In this document: one piece after another, positions 8,644-16,708 of the stretch
Layout of the letters: each line of letters starts with the position of its first letter
How positions within the stretch are numbered: position 1 is the stretch's first letter
Origin: CSP1-1 sp035620615
Lineage (GTDB): Archaea > Thermoproteota > Nitrososphaeria > Nitrososphaerales > Nitrosopumilaceae
Length of the DNA stretch: 50,745 nucleotides
Assembly (NCBI GenBank): GCA_035620615.1
Contig: DASPGM010000007.1
Coordinates: 1 to 50,745, forward strand
Direction of reading: 5' to 3'
Notes under the pieces: model-generated
Database searches by the model: none
What the model was told of the DNA's origin: nothing
What the model saw: only the letters and a program-made list of their open reading frames with translations
Translations under genes and position numbers: made by a program

Positions 8644-9804
8644 ATGGGCAAAGAGCAAAGTATCACGGTTAGTCTTGAAGAATTTGGATTAAGCAGTTAT
8701 GAAGCTCGTGCTTATGTTACTATGATTACAAAGGGAACAATTTCTGCCAGTGAGGTTGCATATTACGCAGAGCTTCCCCGCACTAAGGTGTATCCGGTAT
8801 TATTAAAACTAGAAAAAAAGAAACTTGCAATTATTTCAAAAAGTAAACCGATAATGTGTACAGCAATTGCACCAGAGGATGCATTTGATGAAATTATTCA
8901 TGAACAAATAGACAAAGTAAACGCAATGAATTCACTTGTAACAAATCTAAAAAAAGTCAGCGAAGACACTAAAAAAACACTAGGATCTGAGGAGAAAAGA
9001 TATTTTCACTTAAATGCAAATAATGTATTAAATCAAATTCGAAAAATGATTGAGGGTTCAAAGACCTCAATTCACATTATGGCAGACCCTTTAGGATTAA
9101 ATTTACTTGCTGAATGCAAAGAACAGATCATAGGGGTAATTAGAAGAGATCTTGATGTTAAAATCATAACTGTTCCATCCCAAATTGGTTCTGAAGCATT
9201 TCGAATAATCCCAGATGGTACAAAAATTAGAATAGCAGACATTAGTCAGAATTGTTTTTTATTTGATAATACAGAATTATTAATTATTGATAGCGAGAAT
9301 GGCAAAGGTGCATTATTTTCCTCAACTGAGGTCTTAGGAAATAATCAATCTTCAATGTTTATGCAAATTTGGAAACATGCTTTAAAAGTGGAATGCATTT
9401 CAGATATGAGCAAAAATGATGCTCAAGAAGTCTTTCGGGTGATAAATGTTATTGAAAATAATGGTCTTAGTCACATTCTAAGTTCTGCATTAGTTTCAAA
9501 AAACGTAGAGATTGATTTTTCAGCACTACTTGAAAAAAATGGAATAAATATTAAATCAAAAAGTTTAGAAGATATAATTGAATTAATTGATTCTGCATTA
9601 CAGATTACATGCTCAGGTCATGTAAATTACAATCCAAACGGCAAAAACATTACAATTGAATCAAAAATTAATAGTGGACACTCATTGCCTTGGGTATCTA
9701 TCCTTGATGGATATTTGCATAAACAGGGATATAAAACAAGAATGGTTTTTCAAAACAATTCGCAGAAAGGTGAAAAAGTCTACATAAAAATTAATTCAAA
9801 ATAA
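8644..9804 (+). CDS. TrmB-family transcriptional regulator
   Basis: The N-terminal 75 residues form the TrmB winged helix-turn-helix: FGLSSYEARAYVTMI, then TISASEVAYYAELPRTKVYPVL as recognition region, then the wing GLK-type LLKLEKKKLAIIS. A helical linker follows (about 80-115), then a TrmB-type C-terminal sensor region with a phospholipase-D-like fold (YFHLNANNVLNQIRKMIEGSKTSIHIMAD). A further 120 residues at the C-terminus (from about 265) are not part of the usual core and may be a second sensor domain. In thaumarchaea these proteins form an expanded regulator family; ligand and targets are unknown. RidA follows 36 nt downstream on the same strand. Confidence 0.85.
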   Translation: MGKEQSITVSLEEFGLSSYEARAYVTMITKGTISASEVAYYAELPRTKVYPVLLKLEKKKLAIISKSKPIMCTAIAPEDAFDEIIHEQIDKVNAMNSLVTNLKKVSEDTKKTLGSEEKRYFHLNANNVLNQIRKMIEGSKTSIHIMADPLGLNLLAECKEQIIGVIRRDLDVKIITVPSQIGSEAFRIIPDGTKIRIADISQNCFLFDNTELLIIDSENGKGALFSSTEVLGNNQSSMFMQIWKHALKVECISDMSKNDAQEVFRVINVIENNGLSHILSSALVSKNVEIDFSALLEKNGINIKSKSLEDIIELIDSALQITCSGHVNYNPNGKNITIESKINSGHSLPWVSILDGYLHKQGYKTRMVFQNNSQKGEKVYIKINSK

Positions 9805-9840
9805 CGAAAACTAAAAACACTACAAATTTAATTTAGAATT

Positions 9841-10296
9841 ATGATTGATGATAAACTAAAATCACTAAACATTACACTTCCTACTCCTCCTAAACCTGCA
9901 GGGGCATACATTCCTGTTGTAATATCAGATCAAACTGTGTATGTATCAGGTCAAATTCCCTTGAAGGATGGAAAAGTAGTATACAAAGGAAAGATTCCTA
10001 AAGAGCAAACCTTAGAACATGCTCAAATGGCGGCGAAATTATGTATCATCAATGCACTTGCTCAATTAAAGGCAGAAATTGGTAGTCTTGATAGGATTTC
10101 AAAAATTATCAAAGTATCTGGGTTTGTGAATTCTGAACCAGATTTTACAGAACATCCTCAAGTAATCAACGCAGCATCCAATTTGTTATTTGAAATATTT
10201 GGTCAAAAAGGTCAACATTCAAGAATTGCAGTTGGAGTAGCGAGTCTTCCATTTGGATCCACTGTAGAAATTGATATGATTTTAGAAATTAATTAA
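9841..10296 (+). CDS. RidA/YjgF-family protein
   Basis: Family members are small trimeric proteins; RidA itself hydrolyses reactive enamine/imine intermediates of pyridoxal-phosphate enzymes. The 151 residues show the family core: PAGAYIPVVISDQTVYVSGQIP near the N-terminus, the helix ending in KVSGFVNSEPDF, and the C-terminal SRIAVGVASLPFGSTVEIDM block, whose Arg matches the substrate-binding Arg of active RidA. It is about 20 residues longer than the classic 125-130-residue proteins, as in the related YjgF subgroup with a longer N-terminus (LKSLNITLPTPPKP), so the exact activity may differ from true RidA. It may be co-transcribed with the TrmB gene. Confidence 0.9.
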   Translation: MIDDKLKSLNITLPTPPKPAGAYIPVVISDQTVYVSGQIPLKDGKVVYKGKIPKEQTLEHAQMAAKLCIINALAQLKAEIGSLDRISKIIKVSGFVNSEPDFTEHPQVINAASNLLFEIFGQKGQHSRIAVGVASLPFGSTVEIDMILEIN

Positions 10297-10300
10297 TGTT

Positions 10301-10789
10301 TTAACAGTTTTTAATACAAACTATTCCAATGTCTTTTGAAGATTGTTCTTTTGTTGGCAAAATCCCAACTCTATATTTTTCATCTTCATCATATAATATG
10401 TCAAACTGAGTGGTTCTCGTAACTGGAACATTTGGTTTAAGATTGTCATTAAAAAGATCCTCGTCATTAAATTCCCCATAAACTGCACTATATTTTTTTT
10501 CTGCTTCATCAAGGAGATAAAATTGTCCTCCACTTAGAAGAGTTGTTTGAGTACCAATGTTTTCAGCAGTAATTTTAATTTTAAAAAAAATATTTTTTGG
10601 CTGAATGTCTTTATCCCCAGAATGTTGACCAACATATTCAATTGTGTATACCACAGGACCAACTTGAATTGGTTGACTGGATTGGGCGAAGATAAAATTA
10701 GGCTGATATTCAGTATACATGTAAGTGCCAAAACCCATAGATGCAACAATTCCAGAAATAATAATTCCAATCATAAGATAACTTGTCAT
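10301..10789 (-). CDS. Membrane-anchored DUF4352-like protein
   Basis: Residues 5-25 form one hydrophobic N-terminal segment (signal anchor) with no obvious lipobox. The remaining 135 residues lie outside and contain a single Ig-like beta domain of the DUF4352 type: QVGPVVYTIEYVGQH, then FFKIKITAENIGTQ, then GGQFYLLDEAEKKYSAV. Such domains are common in exported prokaryotic proteins and have no known catalytic function. Two cysteines sit at the very C-terminus (CIKNC). It is convergent with the RidA-family gene, 4 nt apart. Confidence 0.75.
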   Translation of the reverse strand: MTSYLMIGIIISGIVASMGFGTYMYTEYQPNFIFAQSSQPIQVGPVVYTIEYVGQHSGDKDIQPKNIFFKIKITAENIGTQTTLLSGGQFYLLDEAEKKYSAVYGEFNDEDLFNDNLKPNVPVTRTTQFDILYDEDEKYRVGILPTKEQSSKDIGIVCIKNC

Positions 10790-10850
10790 TTAATTAACAC
10801 AGAGAATAAGTTCATTTATTATATAATTAAATTGTAACGAATTTGAAAAA

Positions 10851-11015
10851 TTATCCTTTTCTTAAAATAAATTGCATAATACTTTCTTTTGAATATTCGA
10901 TACCATGCTCTTCCTCAGTGTGCTTCCCAAAATCATTAATTATCATAGCTGTATCAGTTCCCTCTACTGCAAAATTACACTCAAAACCATAGTCTTTACA
11001 CTGGAGCTTTACCAT
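10851..11015 (-). CDS. DUF1059 family small protein
   Basis: A 54-residue protein starting with ATG. It shows the DUF1059 pattern: MVKLQCKDYGFECNFAVEG at the N-terminus with two cysteines, and the conserved helix with HTEEEHG near residues 32-38. DUF1059 proteins are single-domain and of unknown function, frequent in archaea and actinobacteria. It is a single gene between a DUF4352-like gene and the DHH phosphoesterase, all on the minus strand. Confidence 0.88.
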   Translation of the reverse strand: MVKLQCKDYGFECNFAVEGTDTAMIINDFGKHTEEEHGIEYSKESIMQFILRKG

Positions 11016-11071
11016 GTTTTACAAATCTAATATGGGTTTAATAATAATATACCTAATTTGCAAATGTGGTT

Positions 11072-12079
11072 TTATGCAATTTGCGCGTTAAACTCTTTTA
11101 GAAATTGTTTGATCTTTGGTTTTGGAATTACTGCACCGCATGCTCTATCATGTCCCCCTCCTGAACCCCCAAGTTTAGTAGCCAATGGATTTACAATACG
11201 CCCAAGATGAATTTTACACGATTTTGAGCCCCTAACAGAGACTGCATATATCCCATGATCAACTCTTTCTTTATAGGCCACGCCAACATCTTTTCCTGAT
11301 AGACCGAGAACAAAATTCACTGCACCACTAGCACCTGCGTCAAGAACTTCCATGTAAGCTAAATTTTTCATCATTTTCATTGATTTTTTCACTTTGCCTA
11401 TCATTGAAGCTAGTTTATCAACTTGAATTTGAGCAAATTCAAAAGTATTTGGGATTTCATGAGGGTATTTTGATTCAGATAATTCTTCTACGAGATATAA
11501 CAAATAATCTGGATCTTTTTGATGTCCAACAATATTAAAAGTCAAAACGGTGGCATTAATTAAAGCAAATTGTCTATCGTAGATTTGCAAAAGTTTTGAA
11601 CCTAATGGTCGATCTTCCATGTAATCAGTAATTGCTGCACATGCTGCAACAAATGATGCATGTTCAGATAGTTTTGATTTAAAGGCATTGTAAACTTGAA
11701 CTGTAGTACATTCGTTAATATCGTGAATCATTTTTACCTTAAGTTTTTCTAATTGTTTAATAATTTTTGAATCCAAGTCATGGTGATCAATATAAGTAAT
11801 CGTTACTTTCTTTTTTCTAAGTTCACTTAGAGATTTAACAAATTCGTCTTGGTTTTTATTACTTAATCCAAGATCACAAATAAACAGTTTTTTTATTTTT
11901 TCATCATTTTTTATCTTTTCTAACGCATCCATTAAGCCTGGATAGTCTTCTAGAATTGTATCACCTCCAAAAGCTTCCCGGATTAATGCAGCGGAGCTTA
12001 TTCCATCTGCATCTTCTTTATGCGATAAGCAGACAACTTTGGTTCGTTGTGATTTCACTTTGGTTTTTTTTGATGCCAT
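11072..12079 (-). CDS. DHH-family phosphoesterase (RecJ/NrnA-like)
   Basis: The N-terminal DHH domain shows the metal-binding motifs CLSHKEDADGISSAA (near residues 17-31), FICDLGLS (about 66) and YIDHHDLDS (about 96-104, the DHH signature). The C-terminal DHHA1 domain carries the substrate-binding GGSGGGHDRACG. The 335 residues suit an archaeal single-strand exonuclease or oligoribonuclease/phosphodiesterase; which of these cannot be told from sequence alone. It would be cytosolic and Mn-dependent. The N-terminal residues are very basic (ASKKTKVKSQRTK). The start is ATG. A small acidic protein gene lies 48 nt upstream on the same strand. Confidence 0.9.
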   Translation of the reverse strand: MASKKTKVKSQRTKVVCLSHKEDADGISSAALIREAFGGDTILEDYPGLMDALEKIKNDEKIKKLFICDLGLSNKNQDEFVKSLSELRKKKVTITYIDHHDLDSKIIKQLEKLKVKMIHDINECTTVQVYNAFKSKLSEHASFVAACAAITDYMEDRPLGSKLLQIYDRQFALINATVLTFNIVGHQKDPDYLLYLVEELSESKYPHEIPNTFEFAQIQVDKLASMIGKVKKSMKMMKNLAYMEVLDAGASGAVNFVLGLSGKDVGVAYKERVDHGIYAVSVRGSKSCKIHLGRIVNPLATKLGGSGGGHDRACGAVIPKPKIKQFLKEFNAQIA

Positions 12080-12127
12080 ACGGTCGAATCATTTACTGGC
12101 CCTCATTTAAACCAAGAAATTCCTCTT

Positions 12128-12331
12128 TCATTTATTTTTACGAAAATGCTGTTGGGGAGAGGGGACATTTTCTTTTTTATGCTCACTATGTAGGGCATAT
12201 GCATCATAAAAAGTATTTGAATGAAGTTGAGTTTCAATGTCTAGGTCTTGGAATTTCTTTAGAGTTTTTCCTGACGCCTTAAGGATTGCTTCATCTACAG
12301 TCTTGATATATTCACGTTCGGCTTCTGACAT
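12128..12331 (-). CDS. Small charged protein of unknown function
   Basis: A 67-residue protein with an ATG start: an N-terminal amphipathic helix (SEAEREYIKTVDEAILKASG) and a hydrophilic C-terminal half ending in basic residues (HFRKNK). No domain is recognised. Codon use and helix pattern look like real coding sequence, and it fills the gap between the DHH gene and the divergent citrate synthase gene. The opposite strand also has a frame here, but that one lacks a sensible protein pattern. Confidence 0.6.
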   Translation of the reverse strand: MSEAEREYIKTVDEAILKASGKTLKKFQDLDIETQLHSNTFYDAYALHSEHKKENVPSPQQHFRKNK

Positions 12332-12440
12332 TAATTACTAATTAAAAATTATGCTATATGACTAAGAGTTGATAGATTAGACAAACTGCTAAATTGAAAA
12401 AAACAAAAATTGATGTCCATTGATAAATAGGATTAAAGAG

Positions 12441-12450
12441 TTAAAAAGAC
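12441..12450 (+). promoter_or_regulatory. TATA-like box of the citrate synthase gene
   Basis: The A/T box TTAAAAAG is centred about 25 nt upstream of the ATG at 12470. This is the usual archaeal TATA spacing if transcription starts at or next to the start codon (leaderless). No Shine-Dalgarno sequence is seen before the ATG. Confidence 0.45.
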
Positions 12451-12469
12451 TTTTCAGGAATTAACCATT

Positions 12470-13651
12470 ATGGATACAAAAAACATAGGCCTCCGCGGAA
12501 TTCCAGTTGCAGATACAAGAATTTCAAATATTGACGGGGAAAGAGGAAAGCTAATTTATCGAGGGTATGATATTTTAGACCTTACAAAAAAATCGAATTT
12601 TGAAGAGGTTTGTTACCTTTTACTACATGATGATCTTCCATCAAAATCTGAATATCTAGACTTTGTTTCTAAATTAAGGGGTGCTAGATGCATTCCAAAA
12701 CAAATGCAGATTAACATGGGAAATTGGAGAAAGGACGCAGACCCCATGGATATGTTACAGGCATTTGTTGCTGCTCTTGCGGGATATTATGATGAGGAAT
12801 TTTCAAATAAAGAATCAAGTTATGAAAGAGCAGCCAGCCTAATTGCAAAACTTCCAACAATAGTCGCTAGCTGGCAGAGAATTAGAAATGGGAAAGAGTT
12901 GATTGATCCAGATCCTAATCTAAGTCATGCAGCAAATTTCCTACATATGCTAACTGGAGAAAAACCCGATGAGGAGATTGAAAAAATTTTTGATGTATGT
13001 TTGATTTTACACGCAGATCACACTTTTAACGCATCTACATTTGCCGCAAGACAAGTTGCATCAACCCGAGCTCATATGTATTCTGCAGTTAGTGCAGCAA
13101 TAGGGGCACTTAGTGGAGAGCTACATGGAGGGGCAAATTACGAGGTAATGAGAATGTTGTTAGATATTAAAACAGAAGATAGAGTAGAATCTTGGATTAA
13201 AGAAAAAATGGATAAAGGAGAAAGAATTATGGGGATGGGACACGCAGTATACAAAACGTTTGATCCAAGGGCATTGGTATTAAAAGAGTTATCTAAAAAA
13301 CTGGCAGCAAAAACAAAGGAGCCATGGTTTAACATTACACAAAAAGTAGAACAGGTTACAATTGATGAAATGAAAAAAAGAAAAGGGGCAGATATCTATC
13401 CAAATGTTGATCTATACAGTGCTTCAGTATATTATATGCTAAAAATTCCAATGGATCTTAATACACCAATTTTTGCAATATCAAGGGTTGCAGGGTGGGC
13501 AGCGCATATTATTGAAGAAAAATTTGCAGAGGCTGCTCCAAAACCTGCTTTGTATAGACCAAAAGCTGTGTATGTTGGAAAATATTGTGGCCCTCAAGGA
13601 TGTGAGTACATGCCGCTTGATTTAAGGGCTGAAACAAAAACAACCGGTTAA
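12470..13651 (+). CDS. gltA: Citrate synthase
   Basis: It condenses acetyl-CoA and oxaloacetate to citrate. The 393 residues fit the short archaeal/Gram-positive dimeric type. The N-terminal IDGERGKLIYRGYDILDL motif is typical. The catalytic regions are ELHGGANYEVM (first His), GMGHAVYKTFDPRA (second His) and YPNVDLYSASVYYML (Asp). The C-terminus has the CoA-site Arg in LYRPKAVYVG. 2-methylcitrate synthase belongs to the same family and cannot be excluded by motif alone. In an ammonia oxidiser fixing carbon by the 3-hydroxypropionate/4-hydroxybutyrate cycle, it would feed the oxidative branch to 2-oxoglutarate. The last 4 bp overlap the convergent small gene. Confidence 0.93.
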   Translation: MDTKNIGLRGIPVADTRISNIDGERGKLIYRGYDILDLTKKSNFEEVCYLLLHDDLPSKSEYLDFVSKLRGARCIPKQMQINMGNWRKDADPMDMLQAFVAALAGYYDEEFSNKESSYERAASLIAKLPTIVASWQRIRNGKELIDPDPNLSHAANFLHMLTGEKPDEEIEKIFDVCLILHADHTFNASTFAARQVASTRAHMYSAVSAAIGALSGELHGGANYEVMRMLLDIKTEDRVESWIKEKMDKGERIMGMGHAVYKTFDPRALVLKELSKKLAAKTKEPWFNITQKVEQVTIDEMKKRKGADIYPNVDLYSASVYYMLKIPMDLNTPIFAISRVAGWAAHIIEEKFAEAAPKPALYRPKAVYVGKYCGPQGCEYMPLDLRAETKTTG

Positions 13652-13854
13652 TTTCTTGAATTTAACCACTGTTTTGCTTTTGAAGTCACATCGTGTTTGT
13701 ATAATACTTCAAAAACCATATCATAAAACGAGATACCTTTCTTTTGTGCTTGCTCATCTAGCCATTTAATCCCATCAGCAAGTTCAGGGTCATATTCTGA
13801 AAATTCAACTAGCTCATCAACCATCTTTGTAAAGAAGGAATGGGATTCAAGCAT
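13648..13854 (-). CDS. Small conserved-looking helical protein
   Basis: A 68-residue acidic helical protein (VDELVEFSEYDPELADGIKWLDEQAQKKG, a central FYDMVFEVLYKHDVTS, end KQWLNSRN). No known domain or motif is recognised. The start is ATG. It is convergent with citrate synthase with a 4-bp stop overlap, and divergent from the next gene, which starts 78 nt away. It is likely real given its compact, well-formed protein pattern. Confidence 0.7.
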   Translation of the reverse strand: MLESHSFFTKMVDELVEFSEYDPELADGIKWLDEQAQKKGISFYDMVFEVLYKHDVTSKAKQWLNSRN

Positions 13855-13931
13855 TATTGGAGGCTTTCAATTTAAGATCATAAGTTGAGAATTCAAAATA
13901 TATAGACAAAAGACGCCTTTTTGGTTGACAT

Positions 13932-14312
13932 ATGAAACATAATTTATTTTCTGACGGAAATACAAAAAGAATTTCTTGGGTCATCCAGTCTGGAGAATCT
14001 GTAGATGAACAAGAAAGAGATCATGTAGATAGATACATGGATAAAGTGACAGATGAACAGTCTAAATACATTACATTACATGTTGGAATTTTCTGGGGAA
14101 TTGGAAGATTCATCATAAAAAATGAAGACACTGTCAATGTCATGCTTGATTCAAAATCAATGTATGAACATCTAAAAGGTAATTCCGATATATCAGACAT
14201 TTTTATTGAAAATAGAGTGTGGTTTATCAAACAACTAATAGAACAGAGAAAGTTGAAGATTAACTATCATCTTATAGACCCAGAAGAAAATTTGGCATCC
14301 AAGTTACTTTAG
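13932..14312 (+). CDS. Hypothetical protein, 126 aa
   Basis: A soluble mixed alpha/beta protein with an ATG start. The TATA-like AAATATATAG lies about 30-39 nt upstream of the ATG, so a short leader is expected. No signal peptide or membrane helix. The central YITLHVGIFWGIGRFIIKNEDTVNVMLDSKSMYEHL stretch looks like a beta-alpha core, possibly a small nucleotide- or ligand-binding fold, but no family is recognised. Its stop is 1 nt away from the convergent glycerate kinase gene. Confidence 0.7.
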   Translation: MKHNLFSDGNTKRISWVIQSGESVDEQERDHVDRYMDKVTDEQSKYITLHVGIFWGIGRFIIKNEDTVNVMLDSKSMYEHLKGNSDISDIFIENRVWFIKQLIEQRKLKINYHLIDPEENLASKLL

Positions 14313-14313
14313 G

Positions 14314-15594
14314 CTAATAAAGAATTAAACCAATATCCATAAGATTTGTATGAGTATAACCTGTTTTTATTAGTCCACCATATTTTTTAAAAAAAGTGTT
14401 CGAATCATTATTGTCCAAGAATAATTTGATTTCATTTTTTGGCAGTGAGATATTTGTTGTGATTGCGCCCGCATACTTTGTGTTACCATCAATGCCATCA
14501 GTTCCAAGAGAGGTTACAACAATCTCTTTTTTTGATTTTTGTATTTTATTTAAAATATGTAAGACAATCTCCTGGTTTCTGCCTCCTTTACCAGTACCTT
14601 TTACATGTACAGTAGTTTCACCACCAAAAATAATACAAGAATTTTTTTTCTTTGGAAGTTGTGAAACAAGTTTACCTGCAGCATGTTGAACATTTCCAGA
14701 AATGCATATAGTTTTACTTGAAAATCCTAATTCGTTTGATTTCTTCTTCATTGCTTGAAGACAATCTCGATTTCTTAATACTATATGATGAGGAATTTTT
14801 GATTTTTTTGGAGTTTCTAAAATTTTCCCTGATAAACCTAATCTTAATCGATGAATTATGGAATCTGGAAGTTTAGACATTAAATGATATTTTTTAATTA
14901 CTTTAATTGCATCTGAAAATGTTGTTTTATCATAATAAGTAGTACCTGAGGCTATTGAAGAAAGATCATCATCAATGACATCAGATAATATCAAAGAAGC
15001 AGCATCACATTTCAGAGATTCGATTAATCGCCCACCTTTAATTTTTGAAAGATGTTTTCTAACACAGTTGAGTTCTTGGATGGATGCTCCAGACGAAAGT
15101 AATTTCTTAGTTACCAGAATTTTATCTTTGAGAGAAATCCCATCAGGTAAGGCTAACAGAGAGGAGGCTCCACCTGAAACCAGAAAAATTACTAGGTCCC
15201 CTTTAGATCTTTTTTCTAAAAAATTCATAATTGTTTTTGCTGCATATAGACTTGTTTCATCAGGTGTAGGATGTCCTGCTTTAAAGATTAGAAATTTTTT
15301 GTTTTTTATTGTGGGGTTTAGTCCTTTGGGAATTACAATTATACCATTTTTGAATTTTATTATATCGCTGACAGTTTTAGACATGGAATCTGCTGCTTTT
15401 CCAAAAGCTAAAAGATAGATGGAATTATAATTTTTAAAATGAATAATTTTTTTCCCACAGCATAGATGTTTTGAAGTAATAATTTTTTGAAGATGTTTTT
15501 CAGGAATAGCAGATTCAAGTCCAGCATTAATTATTTTCAATGCATTAATTTTTGCTGGATCTTTAGCTAAATCCCTATAATTCTGAATGATCAT
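14314..15594 (-). CDS. Glycerate kinase, GckA/MOFRL type (DUF4147)
   Basis: The family phosphorylates D-glycerate, in characterised archaeal members to 2-phosphoglycerate. The 426 residues have the two-domain layout. The N-terminal DUF4147 domain carries GKAADSM, FKAGHPTPDETS and the LVSGGASSLLALP loop near residue 140. The C-terminal MOFRL domain contains GGETTVHVKGTGKGGRNQE and TSLGTDGIDGNTKYAGAI. Key Lys and Asp positions appear intact. The start is ATG. It is divergent from the Fe-ADH-like gene with 58 nt between starts, so these two genes of small-carbon metabolism share a promoter region. Confidence 0.9.
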   Translation of the reverse strand: MIIQNYRDLAKDPAKINALKIINAGLESAIPEKHLQKIITSKHLCCGKKIIHFKNYNSIYLLAFGKAADSMSKTVSDIIKFKNGIIVIPKGLNPTIKNKKFLIFKAGHPTPDETSLYAAKTIMNFLEKRSKGDLVIFLVSGGASSLLALPDGISLKDKILVTKKLLSSGASIQELNCVRKHLSKIKGGRLIESLKCDAASLILSDVIDDDLSSIASGTTYYDKTTFSDAIKVIKKYHLMSKLPDSIIHRLRLGLSGKILETPKKSKIPHHIVLRNRDCLQAMKKKSNELGFSSKTICISGNVQHAAGKLVSQLPKKKNSCIIFGGETTVHVKGTGKGGRNQEIVLHILNKIQKSKKEIVVTSLGTDGIDGNTKYAGAITTNISLPKNEIKLFLDNNDSNTFFKKYGGLIKTGYTHTNLMDIGLILY

Positions 15595-15652
15595 TTACAA
15601 TCTCTATGAATGATTTGTAAGATATAATAATACTCAAAGTTTCAACTGCTAT

Positions 15653-16597
15653 ATGCATACAGTAAGAATTCCAAAAGTTATCAATTTTGGAAAAAATGCA
15701 TTATCTGAAACCGAATATCCAAAAAATGCGTTAATAGTAACTACAGCACCACCAGATCTTTCTGGAAAATGGATTGACAAAATGGGGATACAAGATTACA
15801 TGCTTTTTGATAAGGTCACTCCAGAGCCTTCCATTGATGACGTAAAATCATTAATTACTGATTTTAAAGGAAAAAAACCTTCAGCGCTCATTGGTTTAGG
15901 AGGGGGAAGTTCAATGGATGTTGTAAAGTATGCTGCACAAGATTTTGGAGTAGAAAAAATTCTTATTCCTACAACTTTTGGTACAGGAGCTGAAATGACT
16001 ACATATTGTGTGCTAAAGTTTGATGGAAAAAAGAAATTATTACATGAAAATCGATTTTTAGCTGATATGGCAGTAGTTGATTCATATTTTATGGATGGAA
16101 CACCCCAACAAATTATCAACAACTCTGTATGTGATGCATGTGCACAAGCAACAGAAGGCTATGACAGTAAACTTGGAAATGATTTAACCCGAACTTTGTG
16201 CAAACAGGCATTTGATGTACTTTATGACGCAATTATGAATGATAAACCTGAAAACTACCCCTATGGTTCAATGTTATCCGGTATGGGTTTTGGAAATTGC
16301 TCTACAACACTTGGCCACGCATTATCATATGTTTTTTCAAATGAAGGTGTTCCACATGGATATTCCTTGTCATCATGTACTACAGTTGCTCACAAATTCA
16401 ATAAATCAATCTTTTATGAAAGATTCAAAGAGGCTATGGAAAAGCTTGGATTTGAAAAACTTAAACTCAAAGCAGATGTTTCTGAAGCTGCAGATACTGT
16501 GATGACAGATAGAGGACATCTTGATCCAAATCCAATTCCAATCAAAAAAGAAGATGTGATTAAATGTCTAGAAGATATCAAAGCAGGTAATTTATAA
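15653..16597 (+). CDS. Iron-containing alcohol dehydrogenase-like protein, short and with an altered metal site
   Basis: A dehydroquinate synthase/Fe-ADH fold protein. The NAD(P)-binding region shows the GLGGGSSMDVVKYAA motif near residue 80 and PTTFGTGAEMT near 107. Of the four classic metal ligands, Asp (CDACAQATEGY) and two His (LGHALSY and VPHGYSLS) are present. The second ligand, His in the usual DAxxHAIE motif, is Gln here. The 314 residues are about 60-70 shorter than typical Fe-ADHs. Relatives such as glycerol dehydrogenase use only Asp and two His, so a Zn- or Fe-enzyme remains possible. Thaumarchaeal Fe-ADHs have been linked to succinic semialdehyde reduction; whether this gene serves that step is unknown. 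Confidence 0.8.
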   Translation: MHTVRIPKVINFGKNALSETEYPKNALIVTTAPPDLSGKWIDKMGIQDYMLFDKVTPEPSIDDVKSLITDFKGKKPSALIGLGGGSSMDVVKYAAQDFGVEKILIPTTFGTGAEMTTYCVLKFDGKKKLLHENRFLADMAVVDSYFMDGTPQQIINNSVCDACAQATEGYDSKLGNDLTRTLCKQAFDVLYDAIMNDKPENYPYGSMLSGMGFGNCSTTLGHALSYVFSNEGVPHGYSLSSCTTVAHKFNKSIFYERFKEAMEKLGFEKLKLKADVSEAADTVMTDRGHLDPNPIPIKKEDVIKCLEDIKAGNL

Positions 16598-16656
16598 AAA
16601 ACTGCAAATTTTTTACTTTATTAATATAATTTGAAAATGTACGAATTTCATCAAAT

Positions 16657-16681
16657 GATCTAAACTTAATTAGCTTAGATC
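16657..16681. promoter_or_regulatory. Inverted repeat GATCTAA-N11-TTAGATC upstream of the LLM oxidoreductase
   Basis: Perfect 7-bp arms (16657-16663 and 16675-16681) flank an 11-nt centre that is itself nearly palindromic (around TTAATTAG). The right arm ends 27 nt before the TTG start at 16709, which is the core promoter position, so this dyad is a plausible repressor site. It could instead be the hairpin end of the preceding gene, whose stop is 60 nt upstream. Confidence 0.4.
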
Positions 16682-16708
16682 TATACCATATTAGCATAAA
16701 GGATTAAG

